Source of the DNA: Candidatus Wirthbacteria bacterium CG2_30_54_11
GTDB taxonomy: Bacteria; Patescibacteriota; CG2-30-54-11
Direction of reading: 5' to 3'
Assembly (NCBI GenBank): GCA_001873755.1
Contig: MNZT01000057.1
Location: 1 to 19,597 of the forward strand
DNA: 19,597 nt
Shown: positions 1 through 7,202 of the stretch, one piece after another
How the letters are laid out: each line of letters opens with the position of its first letter
Numbering within the stretch: the stretch's first letter is position 1
Position numbers and translations under genes: made by a program
The notes under the pieces: generated by a model
Databases searched by the model: none
What the model was told of the DNA's origin: nothing
Seen by the model: the letters and a program-made list of their open reading frames with translations, nothing else

Positions 1-1
1 C

Positions 2-790
2 ATCGAAATGCCCAAGATTCCGAAAGAAGAGATCGCCCAGGCCATCCAGTTCGAAGCCGAGAGCTATGTCCCCTATCCTCTGGAAGAAGTTCAGCTCGAC
101 TGGCAGATCCTGGAAGAAGGTACGGAGCCGGGACACAGTAAACTGCTCCATGCGCTCCTCGTCGCCTCGCCTCTCACGACCATCGAAAAAATGGTAAAGG
201 TGGTCGAGATGGCCGGACTCAAACCCCTGGCCATCGAAACCAATGCCGTGGCCAACAACCGCGCCCTCACCCGCGAAGATGCTCTCAGCCCCTGCCTGGC
301 TATCGTGGATATCGGATCCCATGCCTCCGAACTGTGTATCAGTGATACCGGTACCATCCGCCTGACCCACAATATCCCGATCGGGGGCCAGCATGTCACC
401 ATGGCTATCGCCAAAGAGCTGAACATCGACGAAAAAGAAGCGGAAAAACTCAAACTCGGTCTGAAAAAACTCGATGATGTCGAAAAGGAAAACATCGCCA
501 AATCGTATATCAATTCGGTAGAAGCGATCGCGCTCGAGATCAAGCGTTCCATTGATTTCTACCAGTCCCAGCCTCATTCCAACCAGGTAGGCGAGATCAT
601 CCTGGTCGGACGCAATTCCCAGCTGGCCGAACTCGATAAAGCGCTGGCCACCCATCTGAACCTGAAGATCACGCACGGTAATCCCTGGTCCCATATTCAG
701 TGTCAGGAGACGCTCTCCGCAAAACAACAGGAGGAGATGGCTCCTACGTTTTCTGTGGCTGTCGGATTGGCTATGAGGAAAGAACTATGA
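2..790 (+). CDS. pilM: Type IV pilus assembly protein PilM, 5'-truncated by window start
   Basis: Actin/FtsA-like cytoplasmic ATPase that links the inner-membrane PilN/PilO complex to the pilus machinery. The reading frame is open from the first full codon at 2. The first ATG, at 8, falls inside the conserved PilM segment reading IEMPKIPKEEIAQAIQFEAE, so it is not the true start and roughly the first 90-100 residues lie outside the window. The stretch PYPLEEVQLDWQIL is characteristic of PilM, and AIVDIGS followed later by IPIGGQHVT fits the actin-fold nucleotide-binding loops. The TGA stop at 788-790 overlaps the ATG of pilN (ATGA), implying translational coupling. Family assignment is firm, supported by pilN and pilO directly downstream. 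Confidence 0.93.
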   Translation: MEMPKIPKEEIAQAIQFEAESYVPYPLEEVQLDWQILEEGTEPGHSKLLHALLVASPLTTIEKMVKVVEMAGLKPLAIETNAVANNRALTREDALSPCLAIVDIGSHASELCISDTGTIRLTHNIPIGGQHVTMAIAKELNIDEKEAEKLKLGLKKLDDVEKENIAKSYINSVEAIALEIKRSIDFYQSQPHSNQVGEIILVGRNSQLAELDKALATHLNLKITHGNPWSHIQCQETLSAKQQEEMAPTFSVAVGLAMRKEL

Positions 791-1512
791 TCCACATCAA
801 TCTGCTCCCCGGTGCGGCCAAGCGTAAACGCCGGCAGGAAATCATCCGCATGCTTTCCGCCTCGTTCACCATTTTCGGATTTACGGTCGCCGGGCTCGCG
901 ATCGTCATCTCCCTGATCTATTCCCAGAGGTTCAGCCTCGACAACCAGATCAAAAAATACGACACCGAGATCGCAGACCGCCAGGCCAAGATCGCCGTGT
1001 ACAAAGACGTCATCGCGGAGACCAAACTGCTGCGTGACAAATTGACCGTCATCAATGACCTGCTGGGCTCCTACAATCGCTGGGCACGCTTCTTCCAGTA
1101 TCTGACCGAGGCGACCCCCAGCCAGGGAGTGAAATTTGTCACGGTCGCCGCGACCTCTGACCTGAAAATGTCCATCAGCGGAGTGGCTGACTCTGCAGTC
1201 GATCTGCAGTATCTGCTCATGACCTTCCAGAAGGCACACAGGGATCTGGAATACCAGATCCAGCCGGGAGATACGCTGGCCCGGTTGGCCAAAGCTCAGG
1301 GATCGACCGAAGCACTCATCCTCGAAGTCAATGAAGCAGCAGACGAAAGCACGCTCCTCGCCCAAAAAACCATCACTATTCCCAAACTCATGTTTGATAC
1401 TGTAGACCTGGCCTCGGTCAATATGCAGGCCGATGATACTTCGGAGCGCGAAGTCGACAAGAACGTCTCCTTTGCCCTCAATATCGTCTTTAAACAGGAT
1501 ATCCTGCGATGA
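787..1512 (+). CDS. pilN: Type IV pilus assembly protein PilN with inserted LysM-like domain
   Basis: Bitopic membrane protein of the pilus alignment complex; it binds PilM through its N-terminus and pairs with PilO outside the membrane. I place the start at 787 because MIHINLLP is the canonical PilN N-terminus that docks into PilM, and this ATG overlaps the pilM stop; an in-frame ATG at 700 would lie inside pilM. The protein is 241 residues: the PilM-binding tail (1-8), a basic segment (11-16), a membrane helix (about 24-45), a coiled coil (about 48-95), then a ferredoxin-like domain. That domain is interrupted at residues 156-200 by a LysM-like sequence (YQIQPGDTLARLAKAQGSTE...TITIPK), after which the expected strands resume (FDTVDLASVNMQ, VSFALNIVF). 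The PilN identification is firm; the insertion is unusual. The stop overlaps the pilO start. Confidence 0.92.
   Translation: MIHINLLPGAAKRKRRQEIIRMLSASFTIFGFTVAGLAIVISLIYSQRFSLDNQIKKYDTEIADRQAKIAVYKDVIAETKLLRDKLTVINDLLGSYNRWARFFQYLTEATPSQGVKFVTVAATSDLKMSISGVADSAVDLQYLLMTFQKAHRDLEYQIQPGDTLARLAKAQGSTEALILEVNEAADESTLLAQKTITIPKLMFDTVDLASVNMQADDTSEREVDKNVSFALNIVFKQDILR
1252..1386 (+). other. LysM-like domain embedded in PilN
   Basis: Codons 156-200 of pilN encode about 45 residues with the LysM pattern: an opening YQIQPGDTLARLAKAQGST block (YxVxxGDTLxxIAxxxGxT), a central helix ending in VNEA where LysM has an N-x-L or N-x-A, and a closing TITIPK strand. LysM domains bind N-acetylglucosamine in peptidoglycan and chitin. 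In PilN the C-terminal domain lies outside the cytoplasmic membrane, so this module would face the cell wall. Ligand binding is inference from the fold; the sequence pattern is seen directly. Confidence 0.8.
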
Positions 1513-2069
1513 ACCTAAAAGGCGGTAAGATATCCGGCATCATCTTTGTGCTGATCGCGGCGCTCGTGGGGCTTGGCTATTTCCTGAATATAGTGCTCAT
1601 TCCTGACGTCCACAAAAAACAGACCCTGCTCGAGGAAAAAGAACTGACACTCAATGCCAAAAATGCCGAGCTCACCAACGTTCAGGAGCTCGATCGTACC
1701 TTTGACACCATCAAGGATGAAGCCGATCTCGCGGTTTCCGCCCTTCCTTCCGAAAAACAGATCCCGGATATTCTGTTCCAGTTCACTGCCATCGCGGATG
1801 AATTGAACCTGAAGACCAACAATCTCACGATTTCCACGACCCCGGTCTCCAATCCCAGATCAGTAGCCCAGAGCATCGTCATCAATGTCTCGCTGACCGG
1901 GAGCTTTTCAGACCTGCTGGGATATCTGTCAGCTCTGGAAAATTCGCTGCGTCTCATCAACATCTCCAGTGTATCGATGAGCGGGTCTGCTGCTCTGGAT
2001 GACACCTCGGCTCCCCTGGTCCTTTCTCTCCAGGCTGATGCGTACTTCACCCCCTTAGCGACGAAATAA
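1509..2069 (+). CDS. pilO: Type IV pilus assembly protein PilO
   Basis: Bitopic inner-membrane partner of PilN. The 186-residue product has a short cytoplasmic tail, one membrane helix (about residues 9-31), a coiled coil (about 35-70) and a C-terminal ferredoxin-like domain with the PilO-type segments EKQIPDILFQFTAIADELNL and VNVSLTGSFSDLLGYLSALE (the latter in approximate form: INVSLTGSFSDLLGYLSALE). The ATG at 1509 overlaps the pilN stop by an ATGA junction. Length and order (pilM-pilN-pilO) match the usual operon. Sequence similarity in this family is low, so the call rests on topology, the conserved motifs and operon position together. Confidence 0.9.
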   Translation: MNLKGGKISGIIFVLIAALVGLGYFLNIVLIPDVHKKQTLLEEKELTLNAKNAELTNVQELDRTFDTIKDEADLAVSALPSEKQIPDILFQFTAIADELNLKTNNLTISTTPVSNPRSVAQSIVINVSLTGSFSDLLGYLSALENSLRLINISSVSMSGSAALDDTSAPLVLSLQADAYFTPLATK

Positions 2070-2071
2070 CC

Positions 2072-2341
2072 ATGGACATGCCAAAATTCAAACTCCCGAC
2101 CTCGCCTACCACCATCGTCATCGGCATCACACTGCTGTGTGTCGTTGGCCTCGGGCTGTGGACGAGCTATACCTACTTCTTTCAGCCGGCACCCGCTGTC
2201 CCGACCACTATCCAGCCCCAGCAATACTACAACAACGAGCTGAAAAGCATCACGTCGGAACTGGAAAAGTACAAAACCTATTCCATCGACACCTCAAATC
2301 CTATCGACACCGGAAAGAACGATCCGTTCAAACCGTTCTGA
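2072..2341 (+). CDS. Small pilus-operon membrane protein with PilP-like DPF tail
   Basis: An 89-residue protein starting 2 bases after the pilO stop, so very probably cotranslated with it. It has an N-terminal membrane helix (about residues 13-37), a Pro/Thr/Gln-rich linker (39-52), a short helical part (53-69) and a C-terminus reading NDPFKPF. It sits where pilP usually follows pilO. PilP proteins carry a conserved (R/K)DPF motif at the border of their flexible tail, but this protein lacks the PilP beta-domain and has a membrane helix rather than an evident lipobox. I infer a reduced PilP-like or other pilus-complex subunit; I do not recognise a named family. Confidence 0.75.
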   Translation: MDMPKFKLPTSPTTIVIGITLLCVVGLGLWTSYTYFFQPAPAVPTTIQPQQYYNNELKSITSELEKYKTYSIDTSNPIDTGKNDPFKPF

Positions 2342-2360
2342 TCATCTGCAGCTCCAAGTC

Positions 2361-2396
2361 AAAAGCACCCGCCTGACAGAAAGCAAGTGCTTTTTT
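2361..2396. terminator. Likely bidirectional intrinsic terminator between convergent operons
   Basis: Inverted repeat AAAAGCAC (2361-2368) and GTGCTTTT (2387-2394) with an 18-base loop; the run of T continues to 2396. It lies in the 77-base gap between the end of the pilus operon on + and the end of the PIN-TRAM gene on -. Read from the other strand it also gives a stem with a terminal U-run, so it could stop both transcripts. The stem is only half G/C at its core, so strength is uncertain. Confidence 0.6.
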
Positions 2397-2418
2397 GTGT
2401 GTAAGATTCCCCCCGGCA

Positions 2419-3318
2419 TCACCCTTCTATCGAAGCATAGAGCATTTTGCCGGCCACGGTCTGATATACTCGCTGTACTTTGACTGAGATCTCCTGCTGG
2501 AGGAGAGCCGCAGTCCCTTCCACGACGACCTTGGTGCCGTCCGGCAGGTAGCCGATCCCCTGTGAGAGCTCCGCATTGAATTCCACTATCCTGATCTTGA
2601 ACTGCTGCCCTACCAGATGCACCTGCTCGAGAGATTCTTCGATCTCTTGGAAAAAAACTACTTTCAAACTGAGCCGCCTCAGAGCCTGCACCATGACCTG
2701 GTCATAGCACAGTAGTGTGGCTTCTTTTTCCCTCAGATACTGGGTCATCTGGTCCGCATACACCGGAATATCGCGATACTCCTGATCATCATAGGTCACC
2801 GGGACCACACATTCCTGGTGGAGCCGTTCCATGGTCTTCAGGGCCAGCTCGCCCTGCGAGCGGACGTATTCGCTGTCAGAGGTGAGATACGCCTGCGCCT
2901 GCCTGGTCACGAAAGTCGGCAGGAGGATCGGCCCCTCTGTGAACATGGCATTGATGAACTTCACGATGTCGCCATTTGCCAGCACGCTCGCATCGAGGAC
3001 ATAGGGCATTTTTACCTGAACAATGACCGGTGGCGGGGGAGGAGGCGCGTCTTCTGGCACGAGCACGGATTCCACCACTCTCCAAAGCAGCAGAAAAAGA
3101 CCTGCCGCCCCGATCCCGGCACCCAGGCTCAAGCCTGGATTATATGAACTGATGAAAAGCCCACCCGGAAAAGCAGCTGCTCCCGCGGCTATGAATCCCG
3201 AAGAAACCGCAAATACCAGAGGCCGGCGTCCGGATGATACCTGCGGCACGAGAAGCAGGTAGCCGCAGAAACCGGAGACCGCCCAGAAAACCAAAGCCCA
3301 CAAGAGAGAAACTATCAT
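2419..3318 (-). CDS. YacL-like membrane PIN-TRAM domain protein
   Basis: A 299-residue protein with the layout of Bacillus YacL: N-terminal membrane helices (about 3-23, 33-56, 64-87), a linker with six consecutive prolines (92-97), a PIN domain (about 105-225, opening with YVLDASVLANGDI) and a C-terminal TRAM domain (about 237-299, with GIGYLPDGTKVVVEG and QTVAGKMLYA). PIN domains are metal-dependent RNases; TRAM binds RNA. The first acid (D109) and a late one (D206, in CYDQ) remain. The acidic position after the IPxFV strand, usually LEEL, is replaced by TRQAQ (138-142), and the third acid is not clearly aligned, so nuclease activity may be reduced or lost. Last gene of a three-gene run, 17 bases after the preceding stop. 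Architecture firm, activity uncertain. Confidence 0.85.
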   Translation of the reverse strand: MIVSLLWALVFWAVSGFCGYLLLVPQVSSGRRPLVFAVSSGFIAAGAAAFPGGLFISSYNPGLSLGAGIGAAGLFLLLWRVVESVLVPEDAPPPPPPVIVQVKMPYVLDASVLANGDIVKFINAMFTEGPILLPTFVTRQAQAYLTSDSEYVRSQGELALKTMERLHQECVVPVTYDDQEYRDIPVYADQMTQYLREKEATLLCYDQVMVQALRRLSLKVVFFQEIEESLEQVHLVGQQFKIRIVEFNAELSQGIGYLPDGTKVVVEGTAALLQQEISVKVQRVYQTVAGKMLYASIEG

Positions 3319-3335
3319 GGTGATATCCCTGTATG

Positions 3336-3584
3336 TTAGGATCGCAAGCCGGAAAAAAAGGATTCAAAACCCTTGCGGACGCAGGACAGGTCGCCGGTGA
3401 AATAAAGCAGCGACAAAAAAGCGACGATCATGCCTCCGATCTTCCACATCGTGAACGAACCGCCCGGCCCGAACTTGCGCTCCGCCCAGGCGCTCTGCCC
3501 GAACATGGCGACCATTTTGCGGTTATTCACGACGATCGCATACCCGATCCCGACTCCGCCCAGCAAAACCAGCCATTGATTCAT
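3336..3584 (-). CDS. Small conserved membrane protein (82 aa), function unknown
   Basis: I chose the ATG at 3584 because AAAGGAG stands just upstream and the mature sequence MNQWLVLLGGVGIGYAIVV begins with a membrane helix; an in-frame ATG at 3611 lies inside the upstream gene. Two membrane helices (about 4-20 and 48-65) flank a polar segment with WAERKFGPGGSFTMWK. That W-AE-(K/R)-x-GPGG-(S/T) signature, followed by a lysine and a second helix, resembles small membrane proteins I associate with candidate-phylum genomes; I know no function for them. It lies 10 bases after the LOG-like gene and 17 before the PIN-TRAM gene, so the three probably form one transcript. Confidence 0.8.
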   Translation of the reverse strand: MNQWLVLLGGVGIGYAIVVNNRKMVAMFGQSAWAERKFGPGGSFTMWKIGGMIVAFLSLLYFTGDLSCVRKGFESFFSGLRS

Positions 3585-3594
3585 GAGAGCTCCT

Positions 3595-4209
3595 TTAACA
3601 AATCTTTCCACTGAATATTGATGGTTTGAGATAATGTCTGCTCTTGTACTCTTCGAGCAGGAGGTCGATCAGCTTGCGCGGATCCGGCTCGTAGAGAATC
3701 TTGGAGCCGGTATTCTTGCTCACCACACGTTCGATCTCCTGCAGGAAATCAGCGATACCGCCGGTCCCCGTCAATACCCCTATCAGCTTGCCTTCATCAT
3801 AGGCGATGGAAAACTCACCAAGAGTACCAGAACGTCCTCCGACGATCACTACAATATCACAGGTGCGGATATTGCTGATCTCCCGGCCCATGAGGCCGCT
3901 GCCGGTAAAGATGAGAACATCGGTGTAGTCGATCGGTGAATGATACTTGTACAGGTGCTCGTCCAGGCTGAGGCCGGGCGAGATGCCGACGACGAGTCCG
4001 CCTTTGGCCTTGACGCCCTTGGCGGTCTCGTAGGGAAGCCCCGGACAGGCTCCGGTCACACAGACGCAGTTATTCTCGGCGATCGCCTGCCCCAGATCAA
4101 AACAGTTCTTCAGCTGCTGATCCGTCAGCTCACCGCTCGCCGAACCCATCACCCCTATCTTCAATCGAAGCCCTGTCGGTGTACCGTCAGAATACAGACT
4201 GTCTGCCAT
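3595..4209 (-). CDS. LOG/TIGR00725-like Rossmann nucleotide-binding protein
   Basis: A 204-residue protein of the SLOG superfamily (LOG, DprA, TIGR00725). It opens with KIGVMGSASG (17-26), contains VTGACPGLPYETAKG (51-65), and has the phosphate-binding motif GGRSGTLGEF (124-133), the TIGR00725-style variant of PGGxGTxxE. Related proteins bind or cleave nucleotides (for example cytokinin-activating phosphoribohydrolase), but the substrate of this subfamily is unknown to me. The start at 4209 is preceded by AAGGGATG, a plausible ribosome binding site. It leads a run of three close genes; the 138-base gap upstream is mostly a dispersed repeat. Older annotations of this family as lysine decarboxylase should not be followed. 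Confidence 0.85.
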   Translation of the reverse strand: MADSLYSDGTPTGLRLKIGVMGSASGELTDQQLKNCFDLGQAIAENNCVCVTGACPGLPYETAKGVKAKGGLVVGISPGLSLDEHLYKYHSPIDYTDVLIFTGSGLMGREISNIRTCDIVVIVGGRSGTLGEFSIAYDEGKLIGVLTGTGGIADFLQEIERVVSKNTGSKILYEPDPRKLIDLLLEEYKSRHYLKPSIFSGKIC

Positions 4210-4255
4210 CTCATCCCTTTGTTTTTATTAGTAAAAACCTGTATGCACTGTTTAA

Positions 4256-4342
4256 TGTCATCCTCGCGAATGCGGGGATCCATCTTTTCTCTTTTCTTTT
4301 CTGCCGCCTTCAAAGGCGAGCCTCGTAAGACGGGGGATGACA
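4256..4342. repeat. MITE/REP-like palindromic element between radA and the LOG-like gene
   Basis: An 87-base segment bounded by the inverted ends TGTCATCC (4256-4263) and GGATGACA (4335-4342). It holds the common dispersed-repeat text TCGCGAATGCGGGGATCC (from 4264) and an inner hairpin CGCCTT-CA-AAGGCG (4305-4318). The core GCCGCCTTC-NN-AGGCGAGC recurs at 13214-13232 with two differences. It has no coding capacity and fills most of the gap after radA, so it may also act as a transcript end. Mobility is inference from the terminal inverted repeats. Confidence 0.65.
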
Positions 4343-4347
4343 GAAAC

Positions 4348-5712
4348 CTAACCTTCTACCGATACCAGTGACCGAAGCGCTTCCTGAAGCGTGCTTGCCG
4401 GCCGTATGTCTATCGAATTCTGGTATCGTTTAATTGTATCATACTGACCCTGCGGGACCAACACTGTCTTCATACCCAGCTTGATGGCTTCTTTCACTCT
4501 ATTCTCAAGCAAACTGACCGGCCGGATGGCGCCGGACAGGCTCACTTCGCCGATGGCCACGCTGGTAGCAGGGAGAACGGTGTCGCGCAGGCTCGAAGCA
4601 ACAGCCAGACACATAGCGAGGTCGGTCCCTGTCTCCTGGACGCGGTAGCCACCTACCACATTGGCATACACATCGTGTTCCATCAGCCTCGCGCCGCAGC
4701 GGCGCGTCAGCACCGCGATAAGCAGTTGGAGACGCGTAAGGGGAAAACCGCTGGCCGTCCGCTTCGGGTAGCCGAATCCGGTCTCGACCGTCAACGCCTG
4801 CAGCTCTATCATGAGTGCCCGGGTGCCTTCGATTGTCACCGTAAGAGCTGACCCGGACGTATGTTCCTTCTGGTCAGTGAGGAACAGATTGGAAACATTT
4901 TTCACTTCCTGAAGCCCCCGGTCGGTCATTTCGAACACGCCGATCTCCGAAAGTCCGCCAAACCGGTTCTTGGTCGCCCGCAAAAGTCGATAGTGATAGA
5001 CCAGGTCTCCCTCGAGATAGAGCACGGTGTCTACCATATGCTCAAGGGTTTTGGGTCCGGCGACCACGCCTTCTTTGGTCACGTGCCCGATGAGAAATAT
5101 AGCGATATGGTGCTTCTTGGCGTACGTGATGAGCCGGGATGCGCACTCGCGCACCTGACCGACACTGCCCGGCACCCCGGTCAGGTCTGCGTCCGACAGG
5201 GTCTGGATCGAATCGATGATGGCGACCGCCGGATTGACCTCATCCAGAGTAGAAATGATATCAGCTACATCAGTGGCACTGACCAGCCGGATACCCTGCC
5301 CTTTCACTCCCATGCGGTCGGCGCGCATCTTGATCTGGGAAAGCGACTCCTCGCCGGAGCAGTAGAGACTCAGTGTTCCCTGCGGCAGGGAATCCAGGAT
5401 GGAAAGCATGAGCGTCGACTTGCCGATGCCAGGGTCGCCCCCCAGGAGGACAACGGAACCGGGCACGATCCCGCCACCCAGCGGGACATTGAACTCCTGG
5501 CAGGTGGTGAGGATGCGCGGGTAAGACTCGGTCCGTACCTCGGTCAGTGCCTGCGTTTCCTTGGCCAGGCCGGCCTTCGTGCCGACCCGTTCCTTTTCTA
5601 TAACGCTTTCCACCAGCGTGTTCCACTGACTGCACGAGGGACACTGACCGGACCATCGGGGGAACTCGGCCGCGCACTGCTGGCAGACATAGACTGTTTT
5701 TAGCTTAACCAT
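4348..5712 (-). CDS. radA: DNA repair protein RadA (Sms)
   Basis: Hexameric RecA-like ATPase that drives branch migration in homologous recombination. At 454 residues it has full family length. Order: zinc finger C10-x2-C13...C24-x2-C27; Walker A GGDPGIGKST (91-100); Walker B AIIDSIQ (164-170); the RadA signature KNRFG (248-252); and a Lon-protease-like C-terminal domain (about 285-454, with GGYRVQETGTDLAMCLAVASS and GEVSLSGAIRPV). Start ATG at 5712 is preceded by AAAGG, which overlaps the last codons of tilS; the tilS stop is 4 bases upstream, so the two are coupled. No key residue is missing. Identification is certain. Confidence 0.98.
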   Translation of the reverse strand: MVKLKTVYVCQQCAAEFPRWSGQCPSCSQWNTLVESVIEKERVGTKAGLAKETQALTEVRTESYPRILTTCQEFNVPLGGGIVPGSVVLLGGDPGIGKSTLMLSILDSLPQGTLSLYCSGEESLSQIKMRADRMGVKGQGIRLVSATDVADIISTLDEVNPAVAIIDSIQTLSDADLTGVPGSVGQVRECASRLITYAKKHHIAIFLIGHVTKEGVVAGPKTLEHMVDTVLYLEGDLVYHYRLLRATKNRFGGLSEIGVFEMTDRGLQEVKNVSNLFLTDQKEHTSGSALTVTIEGTRALMIELQALTVETGFGYPKRTASGFPLTRLQLLIAVLTRRCGARLMEHDVYANVVGGYRVQETGTDLAMCLAVASSLRDTVLPATSVAIGEVSLSGAIRPVSLLENRVKEAIKLGMKTVLVPQGQYDTIKRYQNSIDIRPASTLQEALRSLVSVEG

Positions 5713-5716
5713 TTGA

Positions 5717-7174
5717 CTACCTTTCTATGTCTCTCCCACCCTGAGCCTGTCGAAGGGATCGTATCCAGGAAATATGTACTACGGTCGTGGTCGCATCAGT
5801 TACTTTGAACGTTTCAGCGATACGGATACCGGCCACATAGACGATCTCGTTGAGCTCATTCACCACCAGGGGAGTAGCCCGTCGATCTTCACGGGGGATT
5901 TTCTCATCCGTGAACAGATCCTGCAACTTTTTCTTTCCCTGCATGCCCAAGGGGATGATCAGATCGCCGGGGCGGTACGCACGCAGATACAGAGATGTTC
6001 CTGATCTGCCGGCATCTATCCAGCCTTCTCCTGCCTCCTGGGTGCTTTTGGGCCTGGTCAAAAAATCATTCACCGGCATGCTGTCCGTCTCGATCCATCC
6101 GGTCCCCCATGGTGTCTTCCCCGGGAGGTTCAGGGGAACCCTGGCCAGGATATCCATGGGATCTGGATCTCTCACTCCATGCACCCAGCCTGCCCGCACG
6201 ATTAGCCGCACAAATCCAGGGAGTTCCAGGATCTGCCCGGTCCGGGCACTGCCAAGCCAGGCAGCAGCTCTCAGGACATGATCCATCCCGATCTCCGCAT
6301 CCCCGACCCGTTTGCCTGCCCATATGCTGCGTACCACCTCCCACTGTACCACCTCAGGGAGTGCGGCAAAGTCCGATTGGCTCATGATTCTTTTCCCTTG
6401 TCTCGACTTCGCCTCGAGGAACCGGTCGGCCTGCGTCCGGGCCAATTGCGCGTATCGTGACGCCAGAAATCCAAGCCGCGCCAGAGATCTGCTGACCTCA
6501 GGATTGATCGAGGCCAGGACCGGCATCACCTGACTGCGCAGCCTGTTGCGGGTATAGGTGCTATCAGCATTTGTATAATCTTCATGAGATCGGACCTCAT
6601 GGGTCTGGTTGTATTCCAATAGTTTTTTTTTCGAAGTCTGCAGCAGCGGCCTCAGGACGAGCAGGGGAAAATAGCGGGCGGATACCCGCAGCTGCTCGAC
6701 CGGCTGCATACCCCGGAGTCCCGCCAGTCCAGACCCTCTGACCACATGCATGAGGATGGTCTCTGCCTGATCATCTGCCGTATGAGCCAGGGCCAGGGCA
6801 TGAAGGGATCCTCGCTTCATGATCTCGGCAAAAAACTCATGTCTGGCTCTCCGTCCGGCATCCTCAACTCCGGTTTTCCATTCTTTCGCCAATCTGACGA
6901 TATCGACGGTCCGGGTATGAAAAGGAATACCAAGTTCACGGGCGGTCGATTCTACGAGCTCCTGATCGCTATCCGCCTCCTCACCGCGAAATCCGTGATT
7001 CAGATGCGCGACCGCCAGTTCGAGACCCAGCTCAACCCGAAGAGAGGCCAGGACATGCAAAAGACACATGGAATCAGATCCTCCCGACACTCCCACGAGG
7101 AGCGACCGCACAGGAATTGTGGTCCGCACTTGCTCTATTGATTCTTTGATTCGTTGAACAAGGTTGGTCTGCAT
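5717..7174 (-). CDS. tilS: tRNA(Ile)-lysidine synthase TilS
   Basis: ATP-dependent N-type PP-loop enzyme that converts C34 to lysidine in the CAU-anticodon tRNA-Ile so that it reads AUA. The 485-residue protein is the long form: PP-loop SGGSDS (30-35), HLNHGFRG (57-64), HTADDQAET (131-139), GLAGLRGM (149-156), a middle helical domain, then a TilS C-terminal domain with LRAYRPGDLIIPLGMQGKKK and IPREDRRATPLVV. The last residues (about SLRQAQGGRDIER) are not family sequence: they are encoded by a dispersed CTTCGACAGGCTCAGGG repeat. The ribosome binding site at 7174 is weak. It follows the methyltransferase gene by 28 bases and precedes radA by 4. Confidence 0.97.
   Translation of the reverse strand: MQTNLVQRIKESIEQVRTTIPVRSLLVGVSGGSDSMCLLHVLASLRVELGLELAVAHLNHGFRGEEADSDQELVESTARELGIPFHTRTVDIVRLAKEWKTGVEDAGRRARHEFFAEIMKRGSLHALALAHTADDQAETILMHVVRGSGLAGLRGMQPVEQLRVSARYFPLLVLRPLLQTSKKKLLEYNQTHEVRSHEDYTNADSTYTRNRLRSQVMPVLASINPEVSRSLARLGFLASRYAQLARTQADRFLEAKSRQGKRIMSQSDFAALPEVVQWEVVRSIWAGKRVGDAEIGMDHVLRAAAWLGSARTGQILELPGFVRLIVRAGWVHGVRDPDPMDILARVPLNLPGKTPWGTGWIETDSMPVNDFLTRPKSTQEAGEGWIDAGRSGTSLYLRAYRPGDLIIPLGMQGKKKLQDLFTDEKIPREDRRATPLVVNELNEIVYVAGIRIAETFKVTDATTTVVHISWIRSLRQAQGGRDIER
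5733..5757. repeat. Dispersed CTTCGACAGGCTCAGGG-type repeat at the tilS 3' end
   Basis: On the minus strand this reads CCCTTCGACAGGCTCAGGGT followed by GGGAG. I recognise it as a short repeat common in many bacterial genomes. Here it is translated as the tail of TilS and lies just ahead of the radA ribosome binding site, showing that a repeat insertion has rewritten the end of the coding frame. Confidence 0.6.
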
Positions 7175-7202
7175 GGCCGTATGATACCATGCCGTCCCGG
7201 CC

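Noticed and set aside
700..786. Upstream in-frame extension of PilN
   Set aside because: It lies inside pilM, and the canonical MIHINLLP start at 787 with an ATGA overlap is far better.
4861..5703. Long plus-strand open frame opposite radA
   Set aside because: It is the antisense shadow of a complete, conserved radA; its composition has no protein-family character.
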